A DNA stretch of 64,000 nt, taken from NCBI GenBank assembly GCA_913057945.1, contig CAJXOF010000002.1:310001-374000 (forward strand). The letters run 5' to 3'. The DNA comes from an uncultured Hyphomonadaceae bacterium (GTDB lineage: Bacteria; Pseudomonadota; Alphaproteobacteria; Caulobacterales; Hyphomonadaceae). The translations under genes were made by a program, and so were the position numbers. This document shows positions 1 through 9,008 of this stretch, in pieces (the first letter of the stretch is position 1; every line of letters starts with the position of its first letter). Below the pieces are notes generated by a model. That model was given only the letters and a program-made list of their open reading frames with translations. It had not been told where the DNA came from and made no database searches.

Positions 1-668
1 TGCTGGGTGAAGGCGAAATCGGCCTCCCAGTCGCCAGTATTGAAGCGGTCATAGAAGATGCCGCCGGTGCCGCGCGGCTCGTCCCGATGGGCGAGATGGA
101 AATAGGTGTCGCAGGTCTCTTTCATCTGCGCGTAATCCGCGCCCGGATGCGTGTCACAGGCGGCCTTCATGGCGGCATGAAAATCAACACTGTCTTCGAA
201 GTCCTGATCGCGTTGGTAGTCGAGCAGGGGATTGAGGTCTCCGCCGCCGCCGAACCAGGACTGGCTGGTCACCAGCATGCGGGTATTCATGTGCGCGGCA
301 GGCACTTTCGGATTGCGGGGATGCGCGATCAGAGAAATGCCGGAGGCCCAGAAGCGGCCCTCGGACTTGTCCGCGCCAGGGATCTGCGCCGCGAAGGCTT
401 CGGAGAAGGTGCCGTGGACTTCCGAGAAGTGAACGCCCACCTTTTCAAACACCTTGCCGCGCATCAGGCCCATGCGGCCGCCGCCAAGGTCTTCGCTGCC
501 ATCGCCGCGTTTCCACTCGGTCAGGTCGAACCGGCCGGGTTTGCCAGAATACAAAGGCCGTTCGGCGGCGTCTTCCAGCGCCTCGAACCGGGCGCAGATG
601 TCTTCCTGCAGCGCGCGGAACCAGGCGCGCGCGCGGGTCTTCTTCGTCTCGAGGTCACCATCCATCAT
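1..668 (-). CDS. hemF: Oxygen-dependent coproporphyrinogen III oxidase, partial
   Basis: HemF oxidatively decarboxylates coproporphyrinogen III to protoporphyrinogen IX with O2 in cytoplasmic heme synthesis. The reverse strand encodes about 222 residues starting MMDGDLETKK and runs off the left edge, so the C-terminal part is missing. Family signatures seen are VFEKVGVHFSEVHG, then NTRMLVTSQSWFGGGGDLNP (the conserved substrate-binding region), then DTYFHLAHRDEPRGTGGIFYD. An in-frame ATG 12 bases further upstream (680) is an alternative start; an in-frame stop lies at 717-719. The gene is divergent from petA, which places heme synthesis next to cytochrome genes. Confidence 0.95.
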   Translation of the reverse strand, partial: MMDGDLETKKTRARAWFRALQEDICARFEALEDAAERPLYSGKPGRFDLTEWKRGDGSEDLGGGRMGLMRGKVFEKVGVHFSEVHGTFSEAFAAQIPGADKSEGRFWASGISLIAHPRNPKVPAAHMNTRMLVTSQSWFGGGGDLNPLLDYQRDQDFEDSVDFHAAMKAACDTHPGADYAQMKETCDTYFHLAHRDEPRGTGGIFYDRFNTGDWEADFAFTQ

Positions 669-856
669 GGCGCGACACATGGCGCATGGACTGCGACACT
701 TGCAAGCGCCCTGTTGTCACAGGCTCCAAGTCAGGATAACGCGCTGCCAATAGTAGTTTATGGGGAGGCACCCGCGCCCACTTGCCGCAATGTGCAAGGG
801 GACGGGCTCCTGTATGACGGGCCCAGATTTCTGCCTTCGCAAGGGACGGGATAAGC

Positions 857-1429
857 GTGACTGACACACCTGCACACGACCACAGCGAGACGATCGACGA
901 TGATCGCCGCAATTTCATTCACATCGCCACCGGTGCCGTTGCCTTTGGTGGCGCGGCCATGTTCGCCTGGGCCGCCATTGACCAGTGGAACCCGGCCGCC
1001 GACACCAAGGCCGCTTCGGCGCTGGATGTCGATATCTCTAAGATCCCGCTGGGCGGCGAAATTCGCGTCCTGATCGGCGGCAAGCCCTTCTTCGTGCGCC
1101 ACCGCACACAGGGCGAGATCGCGGCCGCAGAGAGCGTCAATGTCGCCACGCTGCGCGATCCGCAAACCGATGACGAGCGCCTCCACGCAAAAGCAGACGG
1201 CACGCTGAACCGCGCCATCCTGGTGACCTCCGGCTCCTGTACCCACCTCGGTTGCGTGCCGGTTGGTCCGGCCCAGGGCAATACGGGTGACTTTGGTGGC
1301 TGGTACTGCCCATGCCACGGCTCGCACTACGACACTTCCGGCCGTATCCGCAAAGGCCCGGCTCCCAAAAACCTCCCGGTTCCGGACTACAATTACGTGT
1401 CCGATTCCGTGATCAATATTTCGCTTTAA
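857..1429 (+). CDS. petA: Ubiquinol-cytochrome c reductase iron-sulfur (Rieske) subunit
   Basis: This is the Rieske subunit of the bc1 complex. It takes an electron from ubiquinol at the Qo site and passes it to cytochrome c1. The 190-residue length is typical. Start is GTG. A twin-arginine-like [10 protein letters not shown] lies at residues 15-24, followed by a single membrane anchor (about 23-40), as expected for a Tat-exported Rieske protein. The 2Fe-2S ligands are C128 and H130 in CTHLGC and C151 and H154 in CPCHGSHYD, with C133 and C153 forming the structural disulfide. It is first in petABC, 16 bases before petB. Confidence 0.98.
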   Translation: MTDTPAHDHSETIDDDRRNFIHIATGAVAFGGAAMFAWAAIDQWNPAADTKAASALDVDISKIPLGGEIRVLIGGKPFFVRHRTQGEIAAAESVNVATLRDPQTDDERLHAKADGTLNRAILVTSGSCTHLGCVPVGPAQGNTGDFGGWYCPCHGSHYDTSGRIRKGPAPKNLPVPDYNYVSDSVINISL

Positions 1430-1445
1430 GGGAAGGATACCGCAG

Positions 1446-2903
1446 ATGAGTGGACACGAATCTTCCTACACGCCGACCAACGCCTTTACGAAATGGCTTG
1501 ATACGCGTTTGCCGCTGGTCCGGTTTGCCCAGGACACGGCGATAAATTTCCCGACTCCGAAAAATCTCAACTACTGGTACACGTTCGGCGGCATCCTTGC
1601 TGTCTGTCTCGTCATCCAGATTGTGACCGGTGTCATTCTTGCCATGCACTATGAGGCCAGCGTCGATGGCGCCTTCGCCTCGGTCGAGCGCATCATGCGC
1701 GACGTGCCGTATGGCTGGCTGTTGCGTTACATCCACGCCAATGGCGCCTCGATGTTCTTCCTGGCGGTCTACCTGCACATGTTCCGCGGCCTCTATTACG
1801 GCTCGTACAAGGCGCCGCGCGAGATCCTCTGGATCCTTGGCTGCGTCATCTACCTGCTGATGATGGGCACCGCCTTCCTCGGCTACATGCTGCCCTGGGG
1901 CCAGATGTCCTATCACGGTTCCAACGTCATCACCGGCCTCTTCGGGGCGATCCCGCTGGTCGGCGAGAGCATCCAGACTTGGCTGATGGGCGGACCGTCG
2001 ATTGGCAACCAGACCCTGCAGCGCTTCTTCGCCCTGCATTACCTGCTGCCCTTCATGATCGCCGGCGCTGTCATCCTTCACGTCTGGGCCCTGCACGTGC
2101 CGGGCAATAACAACCCGACCGGCGTCGAGGTGAAGGACGTTGCAAAAGATACCGTGCCGTTCCACCCGTACTATACGGTGAAGGATGCGTTCGCGATCGT
2201 GATCTTCCTGATCATGTTTGCCGTCTTCGTCTTCTACGCGCCGAACGTGCTGGGCCATGCCGACAACTATGTCGAAGCCAACCCGCTGGTGACGCCGGCG
2301 CACATCGTGCCCGAATGGTATTTGCTGCCATTCTATGCCGTGCTGCGGGCCATTACCTTCGATCTCGGCCCGATCCCGGCCAAGCTGCTCGGCGTGATCT
2401 TCATGTTCGCGGCCATTGCGGTCCTGTTCATCCTGCCCTGGCTCGATACGTCGAAAGTGAAGTCCATGCGCTACCGTCCGGTGGCCAAGCAGTTCTTCTT
2501 CGGCTTTGTCGCGGTCTGCCTGCTGCTCGGCTGGTGTGGCGCGGCCAACCCGGACGACGCCGTGATCCCGGCGCTGCAGGGCGACCCGAAACTGGTCGTC
2601 AGCTACACCGCTGACGGTCAGGAAGCGACCAGCGAATACAAGGGTGGCAATGAAGCCTATCTCGACGCGAAACGGTTCATGGAAACCCTGCCAGCGGACG
2701 CGAACGCCTCGCTCTCCGCCGTGCCGGCCCCGACCTTCCTGTTCCGTCACTTCTCGCTGATCCTGACCTTCTGTTATTTCGGGTTCTTCGTGCTCCTCTT
2801 CTTCCTCGGCCTGACCGAGAAGCCGAAAGAGCTGCCGGAATCGATCCATAAATCCGTGCTGAAGCGCCACAAGGCGTCGGCCTCGGCCGTGCCGGCTGAA
2901 TAG
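1446..2903 (+). CDS. petB: Cytochrome b of the bc1 complex
   Basis: Cytochrome b is the membrane core of ubiquinol:cytochrome c reductase and carries hemes bL and bH and the Qo and Qi sites. Heme ligands fall at H97, H111, H198 and H212, the same numbering as in Rhodobacter. The Qo PEWY motif is present ([15 protein letters not shown]). At 485 residues it is longer than the usual ~440. The extra sequence lies between the last two membrane helices (about residues 365-415, with [15 protein letters not shown] and [14 protein letters not shown]). Middle gene of petABC; the ATG follows a GGAAGG ribosome-binding site. Confidence 0.98.
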   Translation: MSGHESSYTPTNAFTKWLDTRLPLVRFAQDTAINFPTPKNLNYWYTFGGILAVCLVIQIVTGVILAMHYEASVDGAFASVERIMRDVPYGWLLRYIHANGASMFFLAVYLHMFRGLYYGSYKAPREILWILGCVIYLLMMGTAFLGYMLPWGQMSYHGSNVITGLFGAIPLVGESIQTWLMGGPSIGNQTLQRFFALHYLLPFMIAGAVILHVWALHVPGNNNPTGVEVKDVAKDTVPFHPYYTVKDAFAIVIFLIMFAVFVFYAPNVLGHADNYVEANPLVTPAHIVPEWYLLPFYAVLRAITFDLGPIPAKLLGVIFMFAAIAVLFILPWLDTSKVKSMRYRPVAKQFFFGFVAVCLLLGWCGAANPDDAVIPALQGDPKLVVSYTADGQEATSEYKGGNEAYLDAKRFMETLPADANASLSAVPAPTFLFRHFSLILTFCYFGFFVLLFFLGLTEKPKELPESIHKSVLKRHKASASAVPAE

Positions 2904-2921
2904 GGAGCTTTGGGGAAAATC

Positions 2922-3914
2922 ATGAAAGCGTTCCGCATTCTTACTGCCGGTCTTGCCGGTCTCATGATCGCCGCGTCAGCACATGCTGCCGGCGGCGCTG
3001 CTCACCCGCACGAACCGGAAGAGGGCTGGCCCTTTGAAGGCGTGACTGGTCAGTTCGACCAGGCCTCCCTGCAACGCGGCTATCAGGTGTACCAGGAGAT
3101 CTGTTCGTCCTGTCACTCGATGAAGCTGCTCAGCTATCGCAATCTCGGCGATCCGGGCGGTCCGTTCTACGATCCGGAATATCCGAATCCGAACGACAAC
3201 CCGTTCGTGAAGGCGATTGCGGCCCAGAACGAAATCCTCAGCCCGACGCCAAATGACGCCGGTGACTTCGATTTCCGTCCGGCGACACCGGCTGACACGT
3301 TCCGCAGCCCGTATCCGAACGACAATGCCGCGCGCGCAGCCAATGGCGGCGCTGTGCCGCCGGACCTGTCGGTGATCTACAAAGCCCGGCATGATGGCGC
3401 GTCCTATGTCTACAGCCTGCTGTCGGGCTATCCGGACGAGGAAGTCTATTCCGAGCGCGTTGTGGCCGAAGCCTCTGATGGCGGCACGCCAGATGATGAG
3501 AGCGACGACACGCCCGCCCAAGTGCAGACCGTGATCGACGCGTCCAAGCTGCATATCGGTCATGGCGATGAGCATTATGAAGGCTATCTGATCCAGAATC
3601 CGGGCCAGTACTACAATCCGTACATGCCGGGCGACACGGTCCCGCAATTCGAAGGCGACCCACGCCATGCGCCTCCGGGTGGCTTCCTCGCCATGCCGCC
3701 GCAGCTGATTGCCGGCCGCGTCGAGTATAGCGATGGCACTGAAGCAACCGTCGAGCAGATGGCCCATGATGTGGCACAATTCCTGGCCTGGGCCGGTGAG
3801 CCGAAGCAGACCAACCGAAAATCTCTGGGTCTGGCCGTGATGGTCTATCTCGGCATCCTGACGATCCTGCTCTGGTTCTCCTACAAGCGCATCTGGCGCA
3901 ACGTGGAACACTAG
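2922..3914 (+). CDS. petC: Cytochrome c1 of the bc1 complex
   Basis: Cytochrome c1 accepts electrons from the Rieske protein and reduces soluble cytochrome c in the periplasm. I choose ATG at 2922, preceded by GGGGA six bases upstream, over a TTG four codons earlier; this gives 330 residues. Signal peptide ends at AHA (about residue 22). The heme motif is CSSCH (C61, C64, H65). A likely axial methionine lies in the late FLAMPPQL segment, and a single C-terminal anchor (LAVMVYLGILTILLWF) ends in a basic tail. An acidic stretch rich in D/E near residues 180-200 could dock cytochrome c. Last gene of petABC. Confidence 0.97.
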   Translation: MKAFRILTAGLAGLMIAASAHAAGGAAHPHEPEEGWPFEGVTGQFDQASLQRGYQVYQEICSSCHSMKLLSYRNLGDPGGPFYDPEYPNPNDNPFVKAIAAQNEILSPTPNDAGDFDFRPATPADTFRSPYPNDNAARAANGGAVPPDLSVIYKARHDGASYVYSLLSGYPDEEVYSERVVAEASDGGTPDDESDDTPAQVQTVIDASKLHIGHGDEHYEGYLIQNPGQYYNPYMPGDTVPQFEGDPRHAPPGGFLAMPPQLIAGRVEYSDGTEATVEQMAHDVAQFLAWAGEPKQTNRKSLGLAVMVYLGILTILLWFSYKRIWRNVEH

Positions 3915-3944
3915 GCGCACAGCTGACAGAGCTTTGAATTGACG

Positions 3945-3980
3945 ACCCCGCCCCTGGCTGATCCAAGGGCGGGGTTTTCT
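3945..3980 (+). terminator. Rho-independent terminator of petABC
   Basis: A 9-bp perfect stem, ACCCCGCCC (3945-3953) with GGGCGGGGT (3967-3975), encloses a 13-base loop and is followed by TTTTCTT. It lies 31 bases after the petC stop and just before the MTA phosphorylase start, so it separates the two transcription units. Confidence 0.9.
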
Positions 3981-3996
3981 TATTCCGGAGCAGCAT

Positions 3997-4875
3997 ATGA
4001 GCAAATGGACCCTCGGCATCATCGGCGGCTCGGGCCTTTACGAAATCGACGGTCTTGAAGACCGCCGCGAGGAAAGTGTCGAGACCCCCTGGGGGCCGCC
4101 GTCCGACAAGCTGGTGCGGGGCCGGATAGGGGAGGTGGATCTGGTCTTCCTGCCGCGTCATGGACGGGGCCATCGCCTGACGCCTTCCGACGTGCCTTAC
4201 CGGGCGAACATGGCCGCACTGAAAGCGGCCGGCGTCACCGACATCCTGTCCATCTCGGCTTGCGGCAGCCTGAAGGAAGAATATGCGCCGGGCCATTTCC
4301 TTGCCGCGGACCAGTTCATCGACCGCACTTTTGCGCGCGACAAGACCTTCTTCGGCCCCGGCATGGTGGCGCACGTCTCGATGGCCCAGCCGGTCTGTCC
4401 GCGCCTCTCGGGCCTTGCGGCTGATGCGGCGGAGGCGGTCGGCGCGAAGATGCATCGCGGCGGCACCTATCTCGCCATGGAAGGCCCGCAATTCTCGTCG
4501 CTGGCCGAATCCAGGCTCTATCGCCAATGGGGCTGTGACGTGATCGGCATGACGGCGATGCCCGAATCCAAGCTCGCGCGCGAGGCCGAGCTGCCTTACG
4601 CCATTCTTTGCATGGTTACGGATTATGATTGCTGGCGGGCGGAAACCGAGGCGGTATCGGTCACGAATGTGCTGGAAGTCATGAACCAGAACAGCGCTCT
4701 GGCGCGCAAGGCTGTTGTCCGCCTTGCAGAAACCCTGTCCGGGACGGAGCGGACCCCGGACCCGAACGGCACCGATACCTGTCTGGACCATGCGCTGATC
4801 ACCGCCCCCCAGGCGCGCGACCCCGACCTGCTCAGCAGGCTTCAGGTGATTGCCGGGCGCGCCCTCACCGGCTAA
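3997..4875 (+). CDS. mtnP: S-methyl-5'-thioadenosine phosphorylase
   Basis: MtnP splits 5'-methylthioadenosine, a polyamine by-product, with phosphate into adenine and methylthioribose-1-phosphate. The 292-residue protein opens with the family signature GIIGGSGLYEIDGL (phosphate loop), then LPRHGRGHRLTPSDVPYRAN, SACGSLKEEYAPG, and the substrate-binding MEGPQFSSLAESRLYR followed by GMTAMPESKLAREAELPYA. A preference for MTA over nucleosides such as guanosine is inferred from family resemblance. Ribosome-binding site CCGGAG lies about 10 bases before the ATG. It sits alone behind the petC terminator; no other methionine-salvage gene is nearby. Confidence 0.93.
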   Translation: MSKWTLGIIGGSGLYEIDGLEDRREESVETPWGPPSDKLVRGRIGEVDLVFLPRHGRGHRLTPSDVPYRANMAALKAAGVTDILSISACGSLKEEYAPGHFLAADQFIDRTFARDKTFFGPGMVAHVSMAQPVCPRLSGLAADAAEAVGAKMHRGGTYLAMEGPQFSSLAESRLYRQWGCDVIGMTAMPESKLAREAELPYAILCMVTDYDCWRAETEAVSVTNVLEVMNQNSALARKAVVRLAETLSGTERTPDPNGTDTCLDHALITAPQARDPDLLSRLQVIAGRALTG

Positions 4876-4877
4876 GG

Positions 4878-4892
4878 TTTACCAACACTTAA
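4878..4892 (+). promoter_or_regulatory. CtrA-like box
   Basis: TTTA (4878-4881), seven bases, then TTAA (4889-4892) with a following C matches the alphaproteobacterial CtrA consensus TTAA-N7-TTAAC with one mismatch. It lies 57 bases before the 4949 gene. The same region carries the inverted repeat GTTTACCA (4877-4884) / TGGTAAAC (4915-4922). No DNA-binding data are available here. Confidence 0.4.
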
Positions 4893-4948
4893 CCGGGCGC
4901 TGTGCGGGGAGGCATGGTAAACGGGGTACGCGTTGAGGGGATCTCAGA

Positions 4949-5857
4949 ATGAGTGAAGCGCAGTTCTACACATTCTTTACCGGCGGGCTCGGCCTGCTGA
5001 TCGCAGCGGCGCTGATGATCGCCTGGCAGCTCTGGCGGCTCAGGGATGAGGAGCGCGACGGCGCGATCTCAGCTCTCGACGGCGTCAGCCACGAAATGCG
5101 AATCAACCTCCAGCGCATGGTGAATGAGGTCGCCCAGATCGTCGACACGCAGGAAGCCGGGCCGGACGTGTTGCTGCCGGTACAGCATCCGCAGCTGGAC
5201 GGCGTGAACGCCTCGCTGATCCGGACCAACCGCAATGCGATTGCCGTGATTGGCGCGACCTATCAGGAGCTGGAAGCGCGCAAGATGGCGCTGCGGGCCT
5301 ACTTGGCCCAGAAGCGCGACCTGACGCCGGCCCTCGATGACGCGATGGACGCCACGATCAATGGGATTGCGACGCTCTACATGTGGGAAGAACATGCCGG
5401 TGTGCGGCCCTCCGAGGCCGGCATGGTGCGCAGCTGGCATGTACGTGACTGGATGAAGGCCCACGGCTTTTCGGCGCATTCCTTCCCCGGCATGCATCTG
5501 CGCGATGAAGTGGTTGAGCGCCTGCGCCAGTACGGCCTGCACCTGACGCCGCGCCCGCTGACCCATACCGCCCACGAATATTACAGCATGAAGTATGACC
5601 GGCAGGCCGACCCGCATGCACCTTTCTGGCGGCGCAAGCCGAAGACCGAAGAGGTCATGGCCGTTGTGGGCGTGGACGAGGCGTCTGAATATATCGACGA
5701 GGAGTTCGAGGACACCTACGAGGCCGACCCGGAGATGGCCGAATCCGAGGACGCGGATGCGGCCCTCGCCGAGATCGAAGCCACGGAGGAGGACATGCCG
5801 GACGAGGACGAGGGCTATGCGGAAGACGATTCCGAAGCGGGCCGTCTCCCGAACTGA
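4949..5857 (+). CDS. Membrane-anchored protein of unknown function with acidic tail
   Basis: I do not recognise this 302-residue protein. One N-terminal membrane helix (about residues 8-30, GGLGLLIAAALMIAWQLW) is followed by a charged, helix-prone cytoplasmic segment with heptad-like spacing (about 35-130). A middle domain follows with HAHEYYSMKY-type aromatic residues. The C-terminal 70 residues are very acidic (EYIDEEFEDTYEADPEM and similar) and probably disordered. The N-in/C-in topology is inferred. It starts 73 bases after mtnP, behind a CtrA-like box, and ends 6 bases from the convergent HerA-like gene. It may be a cell-cycle or envelope protein, but nothing in the sequence proves that. 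Confidence 0.75.
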   Translation: MSEAQFYTFFTGGLGLLIAAALMIAWQLWRLRDEERDGAISALDGVSHEMRINLQRMVNEVAQIVDTQEAGPDVLLPVQHPQLDGVNASLIRTNRNAIAVIGATYQELEARKMALRAYLAQKRDLTPALDDAMDATINGIATLYMWEEHAGVRPSEAGMVRSWHVRDWMKAHGFSAHSFPGMHLRDEVVERLRQYGLHLTPRPLTHTAHEYYSMKYDRQADPHAPFWRRKPKTEEVMAVVGVDEASEYIDEEFEDTYEADPEMAESEDADAALAEIEATEEDMPDEDEGYAEDDSEAGRLPN

Positions 5858-5863
5858 TCCGGA

Positions 5864-7390
5864 CTAGCGTTTGAGTGTACCCATGATGCCGCGCAGGATG
5901 TAGCGCACGACTTCCCGGCTGGCCGTGCGGGCCGCCTGGTTGCCGGCCTTTTCGAGCGAACTCATCCGGCGCGAGCTGCGGCGGCGTGTGGTGGTTTTCT
6001 TTTTCTTCTTGTCGAGTTCCGCCTGCGCCCTGGCTTCCTTCTGGGCCAGTTTTTCGGCCTCCTCGGCGGCTTTCACTTCCCGCGCCTCAAGCACTTCGTA
6101 GGCAGACTCGCGGTCGATCGCCTTTTCATACTTGCCGGCGACGGGGCTGGCATTCTGGACCGATTTGCGTTCGGCGTCGGTGGCCGGGCCGAGGCGTGAA
6201 GCGGGCGGGCGGATCACCGTCCATTGCACAATGCTCGGCGCGCCCTTGGCATCCAGCGTCGAGACCAGCGCTTCGCCGACGCCCAGCTGGGTGATGACGT
6301 CTTCGGTGTCGAAATTCTCGTTCTCGCGGAAGGATTGGGCGGCGGCGCGCACGCCCTTGCGTTCCGCTGGCGTGTAGGCGCGCAGGGCATGCTGCAGCCG
6401 GTTGCCCAGCTGTGCCAGCACGCTTTCCGGCAGGTCGCGCGGGTTCTGCGTGACGAAATAGACGCCGACGCCTTTTGAACGGATCAGACGGACCACCTGT
6501 TCGATCTTCTGCATCAGCGCGCCGGGCGCGTCATCAAACAGGAGATGGGCCTCATCGAAGAAGAAGACGAGGCGCGGCTTGTCCGGATCGCCCACTTCCG
6601 GCAGCTGCTCGAACAGTTCCGACAGCAGCCAGAGCAGGAAGGTGGAATAGAGTTTCGGGCTGTTGATCAGGCGCGTCGCGTCCAGAACGTTCACGATGCC
6701 GCGCCCGTCAGTATGGGTGCGCATCATGTCGGGCAGTTCCAGCGCCGGTTCGCCGAAGAAGAAATCTGCGCCCTCACGCTCCAGAACCAGCAGATTGCGC
6801 TGCACGGCGCCAAGCGAGGAGGAGGCCACATTGCCGTATTCCTTGCTGAGTTCGTCGCGTACGTCCTTGTCGCTCATATGGACGAGCAGCTTGCGCAGAT
6901 CCTTCAGGTCGAGCAGCAGGAGGCCATTGTCGTCGGCGTATTCGAAAGCGATGTTCAGCACGCCTTCCTGTGCATCGGTCAGATCCATCAGGCGTGACAG
7001 GAGCAGGGGCCCCATTTCGGAGATGGTGGTGCGGATCGGGTGGCCGTTCTCGCCGAACACATCCCAGAACACGGTCGGGGCAGATTTGTACTCGTATTCG
7101 CCGAGGCCGATCTTGTTGGCGCGTGCGACGAATTTCTCGTGCAGCTTGTGGTCGGCACTGCCGGGCATGCAGATGCCGGACAGGTCGCCCTTCACATCGG
7201 CGCAGAAGACGGGAACGCCCGCATCGGAAAAGCCCTGAGCGAGGTTTTGCAGGGTGACGGTCTTGCCGGTCCCGGTTGCGCCGGCGATCAGGCCGTGACG
7301 GTTGGCGATTTTCAGCAACAGGTCCTGCGCCACATTCGGCTGCCCCGTGCCATCTGCATCCGCGCCGCCGATAAAGATGGAGTCCATCAT
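5864..7390 (-). CDS. HerA-like (DUF853) ATPase, YjgR family
   Basis: This 508-residue protein belongs to the DUF853 branch of HerA/FtsK-like ATPases. The Walker A motif GATGTGKT is at residues 37-44 and Walker B is LVFFFDEAHLLFD near residue 285. A sensor-like YFVTQNPRDLPESVLAQLGN follows. The C terminus is rich in Lys/Arg/Glu/Ala (KAAEEAEKLAQKEARAQAEL, then KKKKKTTTRRRSSRR) and looks like a coiled coil plus nucleic-acid-binding basic patch. The substrate of this family is not established; DNA or polypeptide translocation is possible. It is a single gene, divergent from the AI-2E-family permease. Confidence 0.88.
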   Translation of the reverse strand: MMDSIFIGGADADGTGQPNVAQDLLLKIANRHGLIAGATGTGKTVTLQNLAQGFSDAGVPVFCADVKGDLSGICMPGSADHKLHEKFVARANKIGLGEYEYKSAPTVFWDVFGENGHPIRTTISEMGPLLLSRLMDLTDAQEGVLNIAFEYADDNGLLLLDLKDLRKLLVHMSDKDVRDELSKEYGNVASSSLGAVQRNLLVLEREGADFFFGEPALELPDMMRTHTDGRGIVNVLDATRLINSPKLYSTFLLWLLSELFEQLPEVGDPDKPRLVFFFDEAHLLFDDAPGALMQKIEQVVRLIRSKGVGVYFVTQNPRDLPESVLAQLGNRLQHALRAYTPAERKGVRAAAQSFRENENFDTEDVITQLGVGEALVSTLDAKGAPSIVQWTVIRPPASRLGPATDAERKSVQNASPVAGKYEKAIDRESAYEVLEAREVKAAEEAEKLAQKEARAQAELDKKKKKTTTRRRSSRRMSSLEKAGNQAARTASREVVRYILRGIMGTLKR

Positions 7391-7520
7391 CCTGCCCCCT
7401 ACATTTCATACAGGCGGCGACGCTAGAGAATTCACCGGATTCGGCAAGGGGACAGGCGCAGGCCCTTGACGTCGGGCGAGGCTCTCAGCACCGTGCCGGA
7501 AGTCAGGCTGGGGAAAGATC

Positions 7521-8648
7521 ATGGATCGCGCGACGAAGACAGGTATCTGGATCATCGCCACCGGGGTCATCCTGACTTTCCTGCATTTTGGCCGCAGCAT
7601 TCTCGCGCCCTTTGCGCTGGCGGTTTTCCTGTTCCTGGTCATCGAGGGTTTTGCCACGATGATCGACAATTGGTCGCGCACGCTCAAAATCGGGCATGCG
7701 CGGATTATTGCCGTCCTGATCGTTCTGGGCGGGTTTTTCGGTTTCATGGCCTTGCTGGCCAATGGCATCGCGGAGTTCGGACGCGACGCCGGCGAGTATG
7801 AAACGCGGATCAATGACATGATCTCGGAGGGGTACACCCTGCTGCACATGTCAGGCGCGCCGACCCTGCAGGAACTCCTGTTCAACGAGGCCGGCCAGCG
7901 CTTCTTTGCAACCATTGCCAACGAGACCGGAGACCTGTCGGGCGACCTGGTCCTGATCCTGATCTATGTCGCTTTCCTGTTCCTGGCGCAGTCCAGCTGG
8001 ACGCGGAAACTGGACAATATCTTCCCCAGTTTCGAGCGGCGCGCGCAGGTGCGCGAGATCGGTGACGAGGCAAGGCGCAGCATTGAAACCTATTTGTGGA
8101 CGCAGACCGTGATTTCGGCCCTGATCACGGTGCTCACCTATTTTTCCCTCCTCGCCCTGGGGGTGAAAAATGCGCTGTTCCTGTCAGCCTTGATATTTGT
8201 GCTCAATTATATCCCGACAGTGGGGTCGATCGTTGCGGCGCTGGTGCCGCCGCTGTTCGCCATTGTACAGCCTGAGTTGCCTGCGTGGATTCCGGGTGCG
8301 CCCCCGCAGGACAATTACATCTACGCCGCCATTGTGTTCGTGGCGGTCAGTTTCTGGCAGTTCTCGATCGGCAATTTCATCCAGCCGCGCATGATGGGGG
8401 AATCTCTCAACCTGTCCGCCCTGATCGTGTTGCTGTCACTGGCCATCTGGGGCGCCATCTGGGGCATTCCCGGCATGTTCTTGTCGGCGCCATTGACCGT
8501 TCTGATGATGATTTTCTTCGCGCAATCCAGCAGCACGCGCTGGATCGCCATCCTCTTGTCCGCGGATGGAAATCCACAGGGAAAATGTACGAATTCGACC
8601 TCAAAAGATGCACAAGCTACTGAGCCGGCCTATGGTGAAAATCGATAA
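7521..8648 (+). CDS. AI-2E family transporter (PerM/TqsA-like permease)
   Basis: The 375-residue polytopic membrane protein has the family layout: paired N-terminal helices (GIWIIATGVILTFLHFGRSI), a soluble segment (about residues 85-140), then a C-terminal helix block with the conserved FVLNYIPTVGSIVAALVPP and GNFIQPRMMGESLNLSALIV. The latter motifs define the family formerly called UPF0118. Members export varied small molecules or act in Na+/H+ exchange, so autoinducer-2 export should not be assumed. The ATG follows GGGGAAAGATC. It is monocistronic, with a 360-base gap after it. Confidence 0.9.
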   Translation: MDRATKTGIWIIATGVILTFLHFGRSILAPFALAVFLFLVIEGFATMIDNWSRTLKIGHARIIAVLIVLGGFFGFMALLANGIAEFGRDAGEYETRINDMISEGYTLLHMSGAPTLQELLFNEAGQRFFATIANETGDLSGDLVLILIYVAFLFLAQSSWTRKLDNIFPSFERRAQVREIGDEARRSIETYLWTQTVISALITVLTYFSLLALGVKNALFLSALIFVLNYIPTVGSIVAALVPPLFAIVQPELPAWIPGAPPQDNYIYAAIVFVAVSFWQFSIGNFIQPRMMGESLNLSALIVLLSLAIWGAIWGIPGMFLSAPLTVLMMIFFAQSSSTRWIAILLSADGNPQGKCTNSTSKDAQATEPAYGENR

Positions 8649-9008
8649 ATTATGCCAAGTGTGAGGAAAGTTAATAATTGCGAATCCGGTTCAGACCCCA
8701 TACTCAATTATTGGTAATATAAGCGCTGCTGACGAGCCCTTGTAATCGGCATGGCGCTTGCAAATTTAACGAGATCAGGCCCTCCGCGTGCGTCCCCCCA
8801 CCCAGCCTGCGGAATCGGCCTGTAGGGCCCGCCGGACACGTCCCCGTTCGGCGGGTCCGCTTTTATCGGACCCACACTTTTTTGGGCCTGGCGCGTTCTT
8901 CACAGATGTATCATGACCCCGCGGCAGTTCATTTGCCGCTATGAGTTGTGCCCATGTGCCACGCGGTCTAGATGGGAACATCGTTAAGTTCTTTCGCGAG
9001 ACACTCAC
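8649..9008 (+). other. 360-base gene-free region upstream of glutamate dehydrogenase
   Basis: No convincing coding sequence is present. The left part (8650-8770) is AT-richer than its surroundings and holds possible promoter elements, such as TTGCGA (8678-8683) with TACTCA 17 bases on. The middle (8825-8883) holds two overlapping, mutually exclusive hairpins with a T-run. The right part holds a small hairpin, GCGGCA (8921-8926) with TGCCGC (8934-8939), about 70 bases before the ATG. The arrangement suits a regulated leader RNA or a small RNA. Confidence 0.6.
8825..8883 (+). promoter_or_regulatory. Alternative hairpins, possible attenuator or small-RNA terminator
   Basis: Hairpin 1 pairs 8825-8834 with 8849-8858 (core CCCGCCG/CGGCGGG, one G-U pair). 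Hairpin 2 pairs GGGTCCG (8853-8859) with CGGACCC (8867-8873) and is followed by ACAC and six T residues (8878-8883), so it looks like an intrinsic terminator. The two share 8853-8858 and cannot form together, the usual geometry of an anti-terminator/terminator switch. Regulation is inferred from pairing only. Confidence 0.5.

Noticed and set aside
713..726. CCTGT-TGTC-ACAGG dyad in the hemF-petA space as an FNR or redox site
   Set aside because: Does not match TTGAT-N4-ATCAA, and the arms are only five bases, so chance is likely.
1413..2870. 485-residue minus-strand ORF opposite petB
   Set aside because: Its product is low-complexity Arg/His/Asp-rich sequence with no domain; it mirrors the petB codon pattern in a high-GC gene.
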